Below are positions 25,522 to 38,000 of a stretch of DNA of 64,000 nt, piece after piece (the first letter of the stretch is position 1; each line of letters opens with the position of its first letter). A program made the position numbers and the translations under genes. This DNA is from Pomacea canaliculata. Its lineage: Eukaryota > Mollusca > Gastropoda > Architaenioglossa > Ampullariidae. The stretch is from the NCBI RefSeq assembly GCF_003073045.1, contig NC_037598.1:10950486-11014485 (forward strand). The letters run 5' to 3'. The notes under the pieces were generated by a model. It ran no database searches and was not told where the DNA came from. It saw only the letters and a list, made by a program, of their open reading frames with translations.

Positions 25522-26792
25522 CTTTTCGTCACAACAAAACCCACCGCATAAGTGGTCAGTGACCCGCCCTCGTATACCAAAAAGAAGCAGACGACTACAA
25601 AAACGCACTTCAACTGACTGATATATATGACCACGAGTCGATGATACAAGCTTTGTAACGTCTCAAAACAGCGAACCAAGAATTCCTAAGTCCGCTATCG
25701 ACTTGCCTATACTTATATTGGTCTTATAATGATGACGTGTCACTTTCCTTATCAGAGGACCTTTTCAGACACACTCTCCATCCGGTGTGCTCTAAAAATT
25801 AAGGATGATTTGAGTGACGACAGTTGTGTTGACGTGACCTGGTTCCTGTTGTTATCGTCGGTTGTTATTCAACATTCTTTAGATGTTCACTTAGAAACCA
25901 TTAGGAAAATCAAAGTGAATGTAATGAATGAACTAGAATTGGAAAGAATGTGCGTTTAGAATTGTTTTCGTTAGTGTCTTTATCCCTTCTTTCAGATAAA
26001 ATTCGTGAGAAAACACACGTGCCTAAACAGGCCAAACAACCTTCACCTCGTTGACATTTCGGGTGAAGGTTGAACGATCAGTGAGTGCTTTCCCCTGTTT
26101 TACTGGCCACGTTGATGTGTGTGCGTGTGACGGAGAGAGAGACTAGTCGTTGATTACCCTACAACAGGGAAAAAACAGGATTGCCGGTCAGTTCCACCGT
26201 TTACCGATTCAGTCATAGCAGTTGATTCGACTACCAGTCGGAGAAATTGCTTCAATTAAGTCAACATTCGCATCATGAGTTTGTGTGTTTGTGTTTTTGT
26301 TGTTTGGGTTTTTTTGTGTTTGACGTCATCAAAACGTGCGTAGAAGACAGCCGTCAGCTTCCGATCGCTGTCACAGATACTGAAATTGCCGCAACGATCT
26401 CTATGTAACCATCCAATACCTAAGAGTTACGACTTTCATTTGCATATCACTTGATATACACTGTCGTATCTGATTAATGTCTATCTGTCAACTTAATTAC
26501 CGAATATGTATTTATTTTCGAGGATAATTATTTCTGCAGTTTTGATGCTGAATTCATTTGATTCGAATCTTCGAGTGACATTCACACAGTGATGATAATT
26601 CAAAAAATGTATCGACGGGAACAACGAATTTTCATGGGGTAGATATTTCGTAATAAAATTGTTGCCGCCAAGAATTGGGTAAACAACAGTCGGTTTTTTA
26701 GTCCCGTAAGATCAGCCGGAAAAGAAAGAGAATATTTGATTATTATCTTTCAGACTGCCGTTATGGCCTGCTAGATGTCAGCTAAATTGCTG

Positions 26793-26793
<1 letters not shown>

Positions 26794-26823
<30 letters not shown>
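26794..26823. repeat. Poly-T run (30 nt)
   Basis: Uninterrupted T homopolymer. It could be the A-tail of a minus-strand retroposon, but no element body was recognised beside it. Confidence 0.85.
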
Positions 26824-26824
<1 letters not shown>

Positions 26825-29282
26825 TAATCTCTAACCGCAAACTCACACATTAAGGTCAGAAGCAATCGTGACAATCGATAAGAATTTACTCGCCTACACT
26901 CTTTTTCAAATCAGTGAGGTAATGCGTACTTTTAATTTGCTGAATTTCTTTCTTTTTCAACGAAATAGTGTCTCGCATTGAGTTTTACTCAGAAAAAGTT
27001 AATTCTGTTAGAAACCATATATTCAACTTCTAATCAGTATTTCAGTAGCCAGTTCTCAGATGTTCTGTCCTGAGGCTAAGCTACACTGCCAATAAAGTTT
27101 GAGAAGTAGTTGTGGCTCGCTATCCACCTCTCCTTCCTTTTTGGAACCAGAGAGGTACTGTATGAATAGCGGCACCTCAATGATTGTGAAATAACGGTAT
27201 TCATTCCAATTTCTCCCAGCGAAATAATAGCAGTACCATGACTAAAGTCCACAATAACTCATGAAAAGAAACTGGATACCGACGGCGTAAGCAAGTGCAA
27301 AGTTTATAAAACCAGCGTCCCCCCTTTTTTGTTATCGGTGCTGAAAGTAAAGACAGACATGAAATAGCAAAAAGGGAAGACCGGGTCTATAATATTAATA
27401 AGTAAGAAAATGTAAAGATTAAGTGCGTGATATTCCGATTTTAACAACTCGGCTCATTTTGATGTTACGCATGGGAGTGGGTGTGGGTAGGATAAGCAGA
27501 GAAAAAAATTTCAGATAAACATAAAGATAAACGTTGTATCGTCACCACGTGTAAAAAAGAAGTAGGTGTTTTTCTTCTCCTATGCTGATAAGTAATAGAA
27601 GTAAATAATTATTATTCGTCGAACGAATGTGTAGAGGCTTCGGACTAATTCCAAGCAGTTAAAATATTTAGTAACGGCTTAGTTGCCTGCTTTGCATGAC
27701 ATCTAGCCAGCCGTGTACCCGACCACAAATGATGATGAGGTGGACTATCAGACGGACAGGCAGCTGCTGAAACAGGAAAGCAAACAGTTTTTTGGCATCT
27801 GTAAGCTGCTGCTTTGCAAAAGACCAGATATAGATCCGCCACTAGCATGTCATGCAGCTCCATCTCCCATGAATGGCATAAACAGTCTTCTCTCGTTATC
27901 TCGCCACATCCATTCAACATAACGAGTGAGATCCGTAGCTGTGGTTAACTTTTGGGACAATCCTTTCTGTCGAAGAAGTGTAGCAAAAGATGGGGGATGG
28001 GGATAAGACGGGGAGCGTGTTTAGACTATACTTAAAATGAGAAATCGGCGAGGGAATTTTGTCGACAGTTGTGAGAAAGTTGAAATAACAAGGAGGTGGC
28101 GAAGTGAGGTGCATCAATAATCCAATGCTTGCCATTACTTGAACAAAATCTGCTGGGGAACACCAGCTCCTCCAATCACTCATCTCACAACAGACCCTAT
28201 CGTCTTAATTTTTTTGCATTTTTTAATCGTCTGGCTTTCGTTGGTTCCTATCATCAATTGAGTGTTCCGTTGAAGAGGCCCTTTGGATTGGATTGGGCAA
28301 GCCATTTAAACGGAGTTGCCATTTACTTGCTTTTGATTAAACTCCCGGAAACAGGTTCTGACCCGCAGTGTTTACCCGTTGACATTCAAATCATGCAATT
28401 TCATGATCCGTCGCTTAGCGGGAGGGGATATTAAGAAAAGGGTGTGTTATCCCCCATTCAGCTTCACCGTGGAAATGAACTTGAATGCTTTTAAAGGTAT
28501 ATGAAAGGTGACGCCTTTAAGGTAGTCCATGGAGTATAAAAGAATCGGAGCATAGACAGGACTGGTCGGATTCTGTATATAAAAGCAATCTTCGTGTATC
28601 GAGTCAAATAATCGAAGCCATGACTCGCTTGTTAATATCAAGGATCAAAGTAAATTGGTGTATGAACCCGAGGTCGGAAAGATGACCCCAGATTTTTTTC
28701 ACAAAAGGAAAAGGAAAATATTATTTAGGGGGCATGTATGAAAGGCTCAACTCGATCTCTATTGAAAAGGGGGAGTTGTGTGATTAAAAATAGAATAAAT
28801 TTTGAAATAATAACCTTTGTACTTATTAAATCTTGGTGTTGGCAACGCACTTTTAAATGGGAAATATTTTGCCTGAATTTTGTCACTTGAGAAACTAAAG
28901 GCGGTTTCTTATTTACTTTTCCCTGATTAATTATTTACCAGTTGTATAGAACTTCTATTTCTGGATCATTTGAATGTTGCATAGAAGTTTACATACGATA
29001 CTGCACAAAAATTTTTTTAAATGAGAAAATTACAAAAATACATTGTATGCTGTTTTAAAACTAGTTTGTGTGTTTATTCTTTAGTTTGAAAGTGTCAGTC
29101 AAGAAAAGTTTTTTTCTCTCTCTCTCTCGCTCTGTGCGTGTGTGTGTGTGTTTTGTGTTTGTTTTAAAATCGTGACGTCACGTTTGTACACAACTGGGTC
29201 TGATATGTTGGCTTTCCCATTGGCCTTCAAAGTGTAAACATATCCATTTATAGTCCTTATTCTGTTCATAGTGATGGTTTAC

Positions 29283-29380
29283 TACTAAAGTTCACTCATA
29301 TAGCGCCATATTCCAGCCTAAATGGGCAAGCTCATGGCGCTTTTACAACAACAACAACAACAACAACAATAATAATGAAA
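29283..29380. repeat. Dispersed GCGCC block with CAA/AAT tail (copy 3)
   Basis: ACTCATATAGCGCCATATTC, an AAATGGGCAAG middle, CTCATGGCGCTTTTACAACA, then CAA and AAT triplets. Clearly related to 11395-11475. Here the triplet run lies on the opposite side of the block from copies 1 and 2. Confidence 0.6.
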
Positions 29381-32300
29381 AAACTATATTTAGCAACAGT
29401 ACCAAACTGATTCAACTGATCATAATAGCCAAAAATGGTAAATGTAGTGATGCAGGATCTTTTAAAACACAGATTGTTTGAGAGTTATAGTTCCACAGCT
29501 GGTGGTTCAGATGGACAAAGTGATTATTAATATGTCATAATAGCATATCAATACTCAGAACAGTCTTGTCTATAGAATAAATCAGCCACAGATAGCCAAG
29601 ATCTACATGCTAACGAAGCAGAGAGAATAGACACCTCAACGACTGTGACTTTACTGACGAATTGCACAAAGAAACCGTCATGACAGTAGACAGAAGAGGG
29701 TGGCAGTGGATAGAGAAGTAGAAAGCAGTAGATGAAAACCAAAACGCCGCTGACAGGCTAAAAGCTCATCATAGTGACGAGGAAGCGTGAGTAAAATAAC
29801 AAACAAGAAAATCACTATGTGACAACATAACAAACACAAACACAGACCTACCCCTCTTCAAGGCAGTGAGGCAAAAGAACATCACTCTCTTCATCATGTA
29901 GGCGGGTATCGAAAACAGAAATAGGGTATTTACACACATTTGAGAAATAGTATCGAGCGCCGAGTTTTACCCTATCATTCAGGAAAAAATGTACCCTCCA
30001 CTCGTCCATTAAAGTTTCTAATGCACGATAAGCACGTTTATCAATCTGAAAAGTTCACTGTAAGAGGCAATATATAACATTATTTATTTATTGGCGGCTT
30101 ATGCTCGAAAAAAACTGGATGTAGCCTGAAAATAACTCATACAATCAAACGTCTTGGAACATAGGAATCATACCCTAAAATAAAATTTGAGAGAACTGTA
30201 AGGGAACATGGAGAAAATTCTACGGTTTATAGAGGGTCAGTCTTTTTCGGCGTCTGTTCTTTTTTACTTCCCTCGTGGGTTTCTCTCAGCAGTCTCGCCC
30301 TCTACCTGCCATTTCACACCTGGACTCGGTTGAGACCAATGACGTCACTGCAGGCTACAGGCGGTTTGCTTACCGTTGGTTTCTCAGAGACTTTGTAGAC
30401 AACACAGATAATGTAGGCAGAGCTCCAGATGGGCGGGTTTACCGACGATCCCTCCAGTGGTACTCCAGTATCAAATCGCACTCAAGATTGCGACCATTGA
30501 GTGGGGAAGAAATCTTTCCCAAGCACTGCCTTCAGAAGGACTCGAACATTATTAGGTATGGCTGTTCGGTAGGCAGTGGCCGTAACTACTGTCAGAAGAA
30601 GAAATAATCAGAGGTACGTACGTTTATTTATTTGTTTCTTTCTTTGTTTCACGTGATAGAACGAGAGATTTCTTTGACGCCTTAATGCCAGGGTTGATAG
30701 TTGGGGTTGCTATGGTTTGTCGTTCACTGGTTTAGGTCTGTTTACTATTTTTTTTTTATTCCATTCCATAAGAATAAGCTATTTTTTGTATATTTTGTCA
30801 AAATAATATTTCTTCTCAGGTTTTTTTTTCTATTTCTTCCTTCTACTTAACTCTTCACTTCTGCCTTCTTCACTCTTCAGTAATCAGATGGAGGAAAACC
30901 TTGGATCAAATATCAACAATTCGAATATGTGTACACATAACATTTCAAGTCTCTTAAGTTGATATGTCTACATCTAGGTAATGTCAAGAATGATATATGC
31001 CAGTGACATGACTCTTCCTAAATGTGACAAATGTTTTCATATCCTTCTGTAACCCAACATTAACTTCAAATAAAAATGTCTTTAAACTAAATGTCTGGGG
31101 TTTTATTTTCCTGCCAATCAGCGAAACTTCTAGGGAACTGCGATGACTTACCCGCAGAACTTCGGGTGTTGTCTACTACTGGTGATTTTACTGACCTGGT
31201 CTCCAGCGCACGGTAGGAGTCGATCTTTGTATCACCACTCTTCTTAATTTGCTGCTTTTTTTTTTTAGAAATGTACAGTACTATCAATGGTTTAATACAA
31301 ATCTCCAGTCTATCGGTATTTCAGAAGACTCATATACCATCAGTATTTCTAGTGTCGAAATACACCCCACGGAGGCCTTATTACCCTCGACACGCGAGTT
31401 TACATGTTCTGCATGACTTACTCAGTTTTTTTTTTCTTTTTACCATGAGTTGATTACAGAGTAGATATGGTATTGGGTAGACACCCAGCGGTCTTGTGTA
31501 CCTCGTACATAGCGTGTATCCTTCACGCCTCAGTTGAGATAAAAAGATGTGCATGCCCTCGTGATTCTTTGAAAGAGCAGACGATCCTCTACAACATAAG
31601 TGCTTTTTATCACAGATAGAGGACAATGCTTTGCTGAAGGGCGAGAAGTTACTCTTTGAGTTCTAAAATGACTGCCATTCAAGCCAGTCTGGACTAGACA
31701 ATAGTATTTCCACCTCAGGAGTTCTCAGTTTCCCAAAGCTCATATTAAAGTAGGCTTGCACAAAGTTTTGCATTCAATCTGCTTTTTGTTTTCGGGTACT
31801 CAGTAATATTCAGGTGATACTGTTCACTAATTTTTTTGTATGTGTTGTTGAAGTCACTCTCATGGAAGTTAAACAAACCTCCACCGCCATTTGGTGAAAG
31901 AGTAAGCAAGCAATGGGCCTAAATCTCCTTTAGCAAAACGAGTCGCATTTCGGATCGCAGTGTAAATCCAGTTGCCGAATAACAGTCGAGAGTGGGTTAA
32001 GTTGTCGAGAAGCGGGTCTTGTTTGTTTTGCAAAAAGCATGTGGACGAGTGAAGAGTGTGTATTTGAATGGTTCTATCAACTGGGCATTTTATCAGCTCT
32101 GCCATGAACTAATACCGGGTAGTGCAAACACCCGACAGGCACCGAGGGGGGTTGAGGGTTGAGAACTCTGGGTTCGCTCTTTAGCCTAGGGGTCAATTAA
32201 ACTATACCTTGTTCCGTTGTGTCTTCATATCTGTATATTTGTATATTTATATTATACTTATTGGGTATACAGGTGACAGACTCAATATTGAGGCCTTATG

Positions 32301-33282
32301 TTTCCTTTGTTTTAATTTTTAGACTTACGAACATTGCCGAATGTTTGCGTAAGACGTCAACGGACAGACTCGTGAAAGTTAGCTTCCATTTTGATTATTC
32401 CCTGACACTAGTCTGTAACAATGATGACCTTAAAGATAAAAATTCTTTAACGACAGCAGACATTTTATGTTGAAATGTTTAACTATGGCTTTACATATGC
32501 ATATATTTTTATTTAATGAGAATGTTTAGCTGCTGTGACCATTTACTGCTATTATTTTGACTAAATAGGCTTTTAGCAAGAAAAATTTAATTAGGGTAGT
32601 TTTTTTTTCCCTTTTATTACGTTTCACACGAAAAGATTATTTTTGATTGGCGTCATACCTTGGTAAATAAAACTTGAATAAGAAATTACTTTTAATCAGA
32701 GATCCTTTTATTCCAACTAATTCATGTTCATAATGCGATATTTAGTGTTTAGTGCGCCGGAAACCAAGCTACAACCCCCACGTTTGCTGTTGTCTAATGA
32801 ACATTTGCAATTCCTGCCAAAAAAATGACCAGATGCTGTTTTTGGAAAAACAAGTTTTGGAAGATTTAGAAGAAGGAATACATCATGTGTCATTTGATGG
32901 CAACATACATATTTTATTATGTTGTGTGTGTGTTGGTAGCTGAGGAAACATTAATGTCCCATTCACATTGGATGACAAAGCGCAGTTTATGGTCGCCATT
33001 AGAGAAGGAGAGTTTGGGCTATGAAGTATCCACGGGGGGAAGAAATGATTTTTGTTGGTGCAAAACAATAACAATTGGAGACGATTGCAACACATTTACA
33101 GACGATGCACTCCTGACTAGTTAGATACAGGATTTAACACTCAACGGCGTCTTGGGAGAGCAGGTCGTTTGTGTGGACTGACACAAGTTATTCAGTAAAC
33201 TCACATTTATACACGCACTAGCGCCATCTTGCTGTAGGAGAGCGCTATTTGACTTTTGTTGCACGCGCTCTTTATATTGCAG

Positions 33283-35096
33283 CTACCGCGCCAGTGTTTA
33301 CCAATGTGGCTTCAGATGGCAGCACTCGCACTACAGTTTCTGAGCAGGAAGCCTCAGGATCCACCATCTTCACCTTATCTGCCACTGATGCTGACAATGA
33401 CGCTCTTACGTATAACCTCATAAATCCGGTGGAGTTCTCCATCTCCGGCCAGGTCATCAACTTGGCGACGACGCTTAATTACGAGACGACGCAGACCTAC
33501 ACGATTGTGGTCACGTGAGTACTTGTGCAAGGGTGGGTATACAGCTCCACCCTCCCCATCGCCACCTACGACACTCAGTTTTCCACTTCAACCACTTCCC
33601 TTATGCCCATGATATCCTGAGATATACGCGCCAACAAATATAACCATTGAAAGAAAGAGGTCTACAATACAGACCTGAACGCACATAGCTGAGTTCAAAC
33701 TGTCAAGGCCTCAACCAGTGGGAGAGCTTCGACCATACGTTAATTAGTACCAAAGTGACGTAACCATTTGACATTTTACTGTGCTTGGTCATCTTTGTAG
33801 GTATCTCGGGAACGGAGGGAATGTGTATTCACCCAGATTTGGGGAAATGGCCTTTTGTATTGGGGTCTTTTGCACACTAATCTTGCACCCATTAAGACCT
33901 TCTTGATGTTTACTAATGAACTCAGGACTATCTGTTATAAAATAAATTGCGCTGAAAGCTTGTGCTTATCTAAGCTGAACCTGATTTTGCATTAGAATAT
34001 AATAGATGTTAAACGCGTTTTTTCATTAATTCGTCAATTTTCTGTAGTCTGTTCATTTATTTAAGTGAGATGATTGATGATTGATGATTGATGATTGATG
34101 ATGATTGTGCAGGGTCTCAGATGGAACAGGCAACGTTGTTACAGGCACGATCACCGTTGATGTCATCAATATCAACGACGAGACACCGACTATATCGGCA
34201 ACAACCTACATCGCTAGCATCGCCGAGAACCAATCCCCAGGTACCGTGGTACCCTTCTCGCTGACCATCACCGATGCGGACGCTACCGATACGACCCTGG
34301 GGGAAAAGCTCACTTACTCGCTGGAAGGTAGATGTCCTCTGTGTGTGTGTGTGTGTTGGGGTTTTTTTTTTCTTCAATGAAAAGTGCTATTCCCTTCTTC
34401 ATCGTAGTGCTCGTACTGTTAAGATAGGAGAGCCTGGAGATGTGGTGGGATTTCGCGCTATACAATAATTGTTATAGGCACAAAATAGACACACACACAA
34501 AATCAGAGTAGCTGAACTTATCATTATTTTTTAACGGAGACCTAAATTCTTCTTTCAGGAGTAGACAGTTCATCGTTCGTGATTAACTCATTAACTGGTC
34601 AGATCACCACGGCCGTGCGTCTGGACAGGGAGGTCAAGGACACTTATGACCAGCTCGTTATCAAGGTGACGTCACTTGTTGTCTTGTGGGGTGGGATGAG
34701 TGGAGGTTCGAAACATGAAGGAAGACAGACGCCGAAACCTGAAATATCATAAGCAGACGAAAATGTGCGAAAAAAAAAGTGAACGAATGAATATATAATT
34801 GGTCACATTCCTTCATCTGCTGAAGTGGAATACAATTAATGATTTCTCTTAGTCAACACTCCCCCCCCCCCTTTTCATACTCCCCGGTGAGCTACCTTTC
34901 TTTCGAGGGTGAGGGCACGTATCACCTGACATATTTCTTTTTCATTGCTCGCCGTCGCAGGTGCAAGACGCAGCAACCCCTACACCCCACACAGCAACCG
35001 CCAGTCTGACGGTCAGCGTCTCAGACCTTAATGATGTCACACCCTCGTGCACTCCAGCAGTATACTATGTCACGGTGGCAGAGAATACTGCCCAAG
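33283..35096 (+). CDS. Cadherin exons 1-4 (EC1 to start of EC3)
   Basis: Exons 33283-33514, 34113-34327, 34559-34665, 34961-35096. Linkers: ININDETP after EC1 and DLNDVTP-SC after EC2. Introns are phase 2, 1, 0 and 1. EC3 begins with the cysteine of the SC pair and its partner lies in exon 5 (TLTCSD). The first intron has no special content apart from a TTGATGA-type repeat just before the exon 2 acceptor. Confidence 0.85.
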
Positions 35097-38000
35097 GTAG
35101 GAGCCAAGACAGGGTTGCCGAGACTGACTAAAAAGCCTGGGTGTATCAGTTTTGTAAAGACGACAGCGATGGCGATGATTTATGATATCCAAATGTTGCA
35201 GAGAAATTGTTGTATCCGAAAATTTAAAAATCTGTATGTGATTGGACTTGAAATAGTTAAGGATAACTCCTGTTTTTTTTTTTTTTTTTTTTATCAACTC
35301 ATTGTCTTACAAATGTTTCGCTGAGAATTTACAGTACCTAAATCTGCGGCAGGTGCCTCACTTACTACCCTGACATGTTCTGACACGGACCTCAGCCAGA
35401 ATGGCTTCAACACCATCGCCTACACCATCGCTAGCGGGGATCCCGGCAACGTGTTTCAGCTGTCGGCATCTCAACTGCAGACAGGCGCGACGGCTATCGA
35501 CTACGAGACTCACCAACTGTACACGCTCGTCATTCACGTCGCGGACTCCCCTACATCCGGGTCAGCGAACACTGGCACAGTCACCGTCCTTGTCACAGTA
35601 CGCACGTTAAGTAAACAGTATGTGGGATCACCGTGGCTGAAAGTGTATAAATACTTCCTAAGATGTTTATGAATAGTTGAAAGACACGAGGGCGCTGACG
35701 ATAATGTTCCATCTTCCAAATCTTTAAAAAAATTTTAACTAGTCAAAATGCGAATCCTCACGCTGTGTATTCAGAAAGCATAATGGAAGATGATAACGAA
35801 GCAGTAAAATAATGAAGATGTAAGTTATATAAAAACGCAGCTTCGCATAATGTAATCATGAGGGTTTGCAATATAAAACGACTGGGATTTGCTTTATGCA
35901 ATCATGAAATCATGGACTTTGTCCATGGTTTCATGGCATACAATACTATACCGAAAACCAGCGCACGCAAACATTTGTATATACATTCATAATCACCCCC
36001 ACCATCGCATCATTATAACGGTCACTACCACTTCACCTGTTCCAGGTGACTGGTGTGAACGAATATGCTCCCACATGGACGGCAGCTCCCGCAGACATCA
36101 GCATCGCCGAAGACTGGGCTGTAGGTGACACAATTTTCACCATCACCGCCAGCGATAACGACAGGGGAAGTGACGGTACTATTGGTTATTCCATCACCAA
36201 TATCGTAGACGGTGAGTAGCATCGACATATACCACAGATCATCAAATTTAACTTGTTTGGTTGTCCTTGAAGGTTCGGAAGCAAGCGTCGTTGACTATGG
36301 TTCTCTTCTACTATTTTATTGATATTTTCTTGATTTCTATTTTTAAATTTTTTAGTTGACACGTGACATTCTGTGTGTGTATGAAGACTTCAGATTAAGA
36401 AAAAAATGTCAATTATGGTCATTAATATTATTCAATCTTTTTAATTTATGTAATCAATCGTAATCACCAATGCTTTTCTTCAGACCAAAGCCACGTTGTT
36501 GCTGGGATATTTCGAATGGACGCCGTGTCCGGAGTCCTGTCCACCCTTCAGGCCCTAGACAGGGACAGCGGGGTGACGTCATACAGGATCACCCTCAAGG
36601 CCGAGGACAAGGGCTCGCCATCTCGAAGCGTCACCAGCAGCGTCACTATCACCATTACTGACGTCAACGACAACGACCCGGTGTTTACGTCATCCGGGTA
36701 CTCGAAGACGCTGGGGGAATCTTCAGCCACAGCTGGTGCCTCTCTTGTCGTTGTAAGTGCTGGACCTTGTGGTGAGCTGCTTAGAAGGGAGTTCGCGTAT
36801 CCCACCCTCATCCACGTCTGGTGGCCAGCCATTGAAGATGAATGCACATTATCCCACTATAAACAGTCAACGTTGCATTCTTGACATTTAAAAAAAAGTT
36901 CTTTAGTCCTATTTCCAAACTGAAAATAGGTAGTTGTCAGTCTGTTGATGGTCCATTATATAATGTTCCATTATTCATGGCATTTTGAGAGGTAAGATGA
37001 TTGCGTGATGGTTTCACAAAATTCTGTGACAGCGCACAGGGTGTGTCCAGTACTTTCACATCAGTGATGTAAACAGTGAGATTGACAGCCAATGGATCCA
37101 TGCACTTGCAGGTTGTTTGTCGGCGTAAAATAAACAATCTTGCTGAGAGAAGTTTGTTTCCCACTTTCTGTGTAGGTATCGGCGACGGACCTTGACCAGT
37201 CCCCGGTCTTCACTTACAGCGTCGGCTCTGTACTTGTTGGAAACCCTGCAGGTATCAACAGTCCTCAGTTCTCTTCTTTTGTTTTAAAGAAAATAAGTTT
37301 TTAAAAATGTAAACACACTTCTATTTGAAATGTACTAAAATGGGTCAATAATTATTTTCTTTGGGTCTTTGGATTTTTAAAGTTCGTATAACTAGAATTA
37401 TGGATGTGTGAGGGGCACTCAGAAATATTTTATAATTATCGTTCTTTCATTGATAACTTTATCAATGAATAGGCAATTTTGAAAGTTGTGATGAGTAGAT
37501 TTTTAATAGCTCGAGAGAGTGCTCCTCAAACTTTCATACAGAAGTGTATACAGCAGTTTGTCAAACGACAGGGACATTTGAGTTTGACTCTTCATCGGCG
37601 GGACTCTTCAAGCTGGCAACAGCCATCGACCTGGAAAACCACGGCTACGCCTACTCCTTGGTCCGCATTCTCGTCACGGATGGCGGCACCCCCATCAGAA
37701 CTGGCACAGCGACTGTGACGGTGTCGGTCTTCGCCACCAACGACTTCGACCCACAATTTGTTACAGTTCCTTCTGGAACCGTCACGGTAAGATGTTTGTT
37801 GTTAGATTTTTAAAAATCTTGTTCCTAACGTCGACATCTTGGTCTGTCGATAATTAATTTTTTGCTGTTGAGGGTGGTGGTGTAGGATTCAATGTTATCG
37901 CTAACAACGAAGATGTTTGTAGATTGATAAAAACTTTTTATTAACTACTGCTGATGACGATGACGACCATGATGTCCCAGCTGACACTTGGTGCATTATC

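Larger units (their letters stand above)
25522..33282. other. Long stretch with no supportable gene
   Basis: About 7.8 kb between copy B and the first cadherin exon seen. Both strands were searched for exons with family motifs or a signal peptide ending in a usable donor, and none was convincing. Contents: a T-run (26794-26823), a dispersed repeat (29283-29380), CT/GT-rich DNA near 29112-29150 and anonymous AT-rich DNA. The missing 5' exons of the cadherin should lie here or further left. Confidence 0.5.

Noticed and set aside
27713..27922. Possible 69-codon coding frame (NDDEVDYQTDRQLLKQE)
   Set aside because: It has exon-like composition at its start, but no recognisable family, no fitting splice pair and no neighbouring exon.
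30275..30607. 110-codon plus-strand open frame
   Set aside because: The sequence looks protein-like in places, but both strands are open, there is no domain, and it cannot be joined in phase to the cadherin or any other exon.
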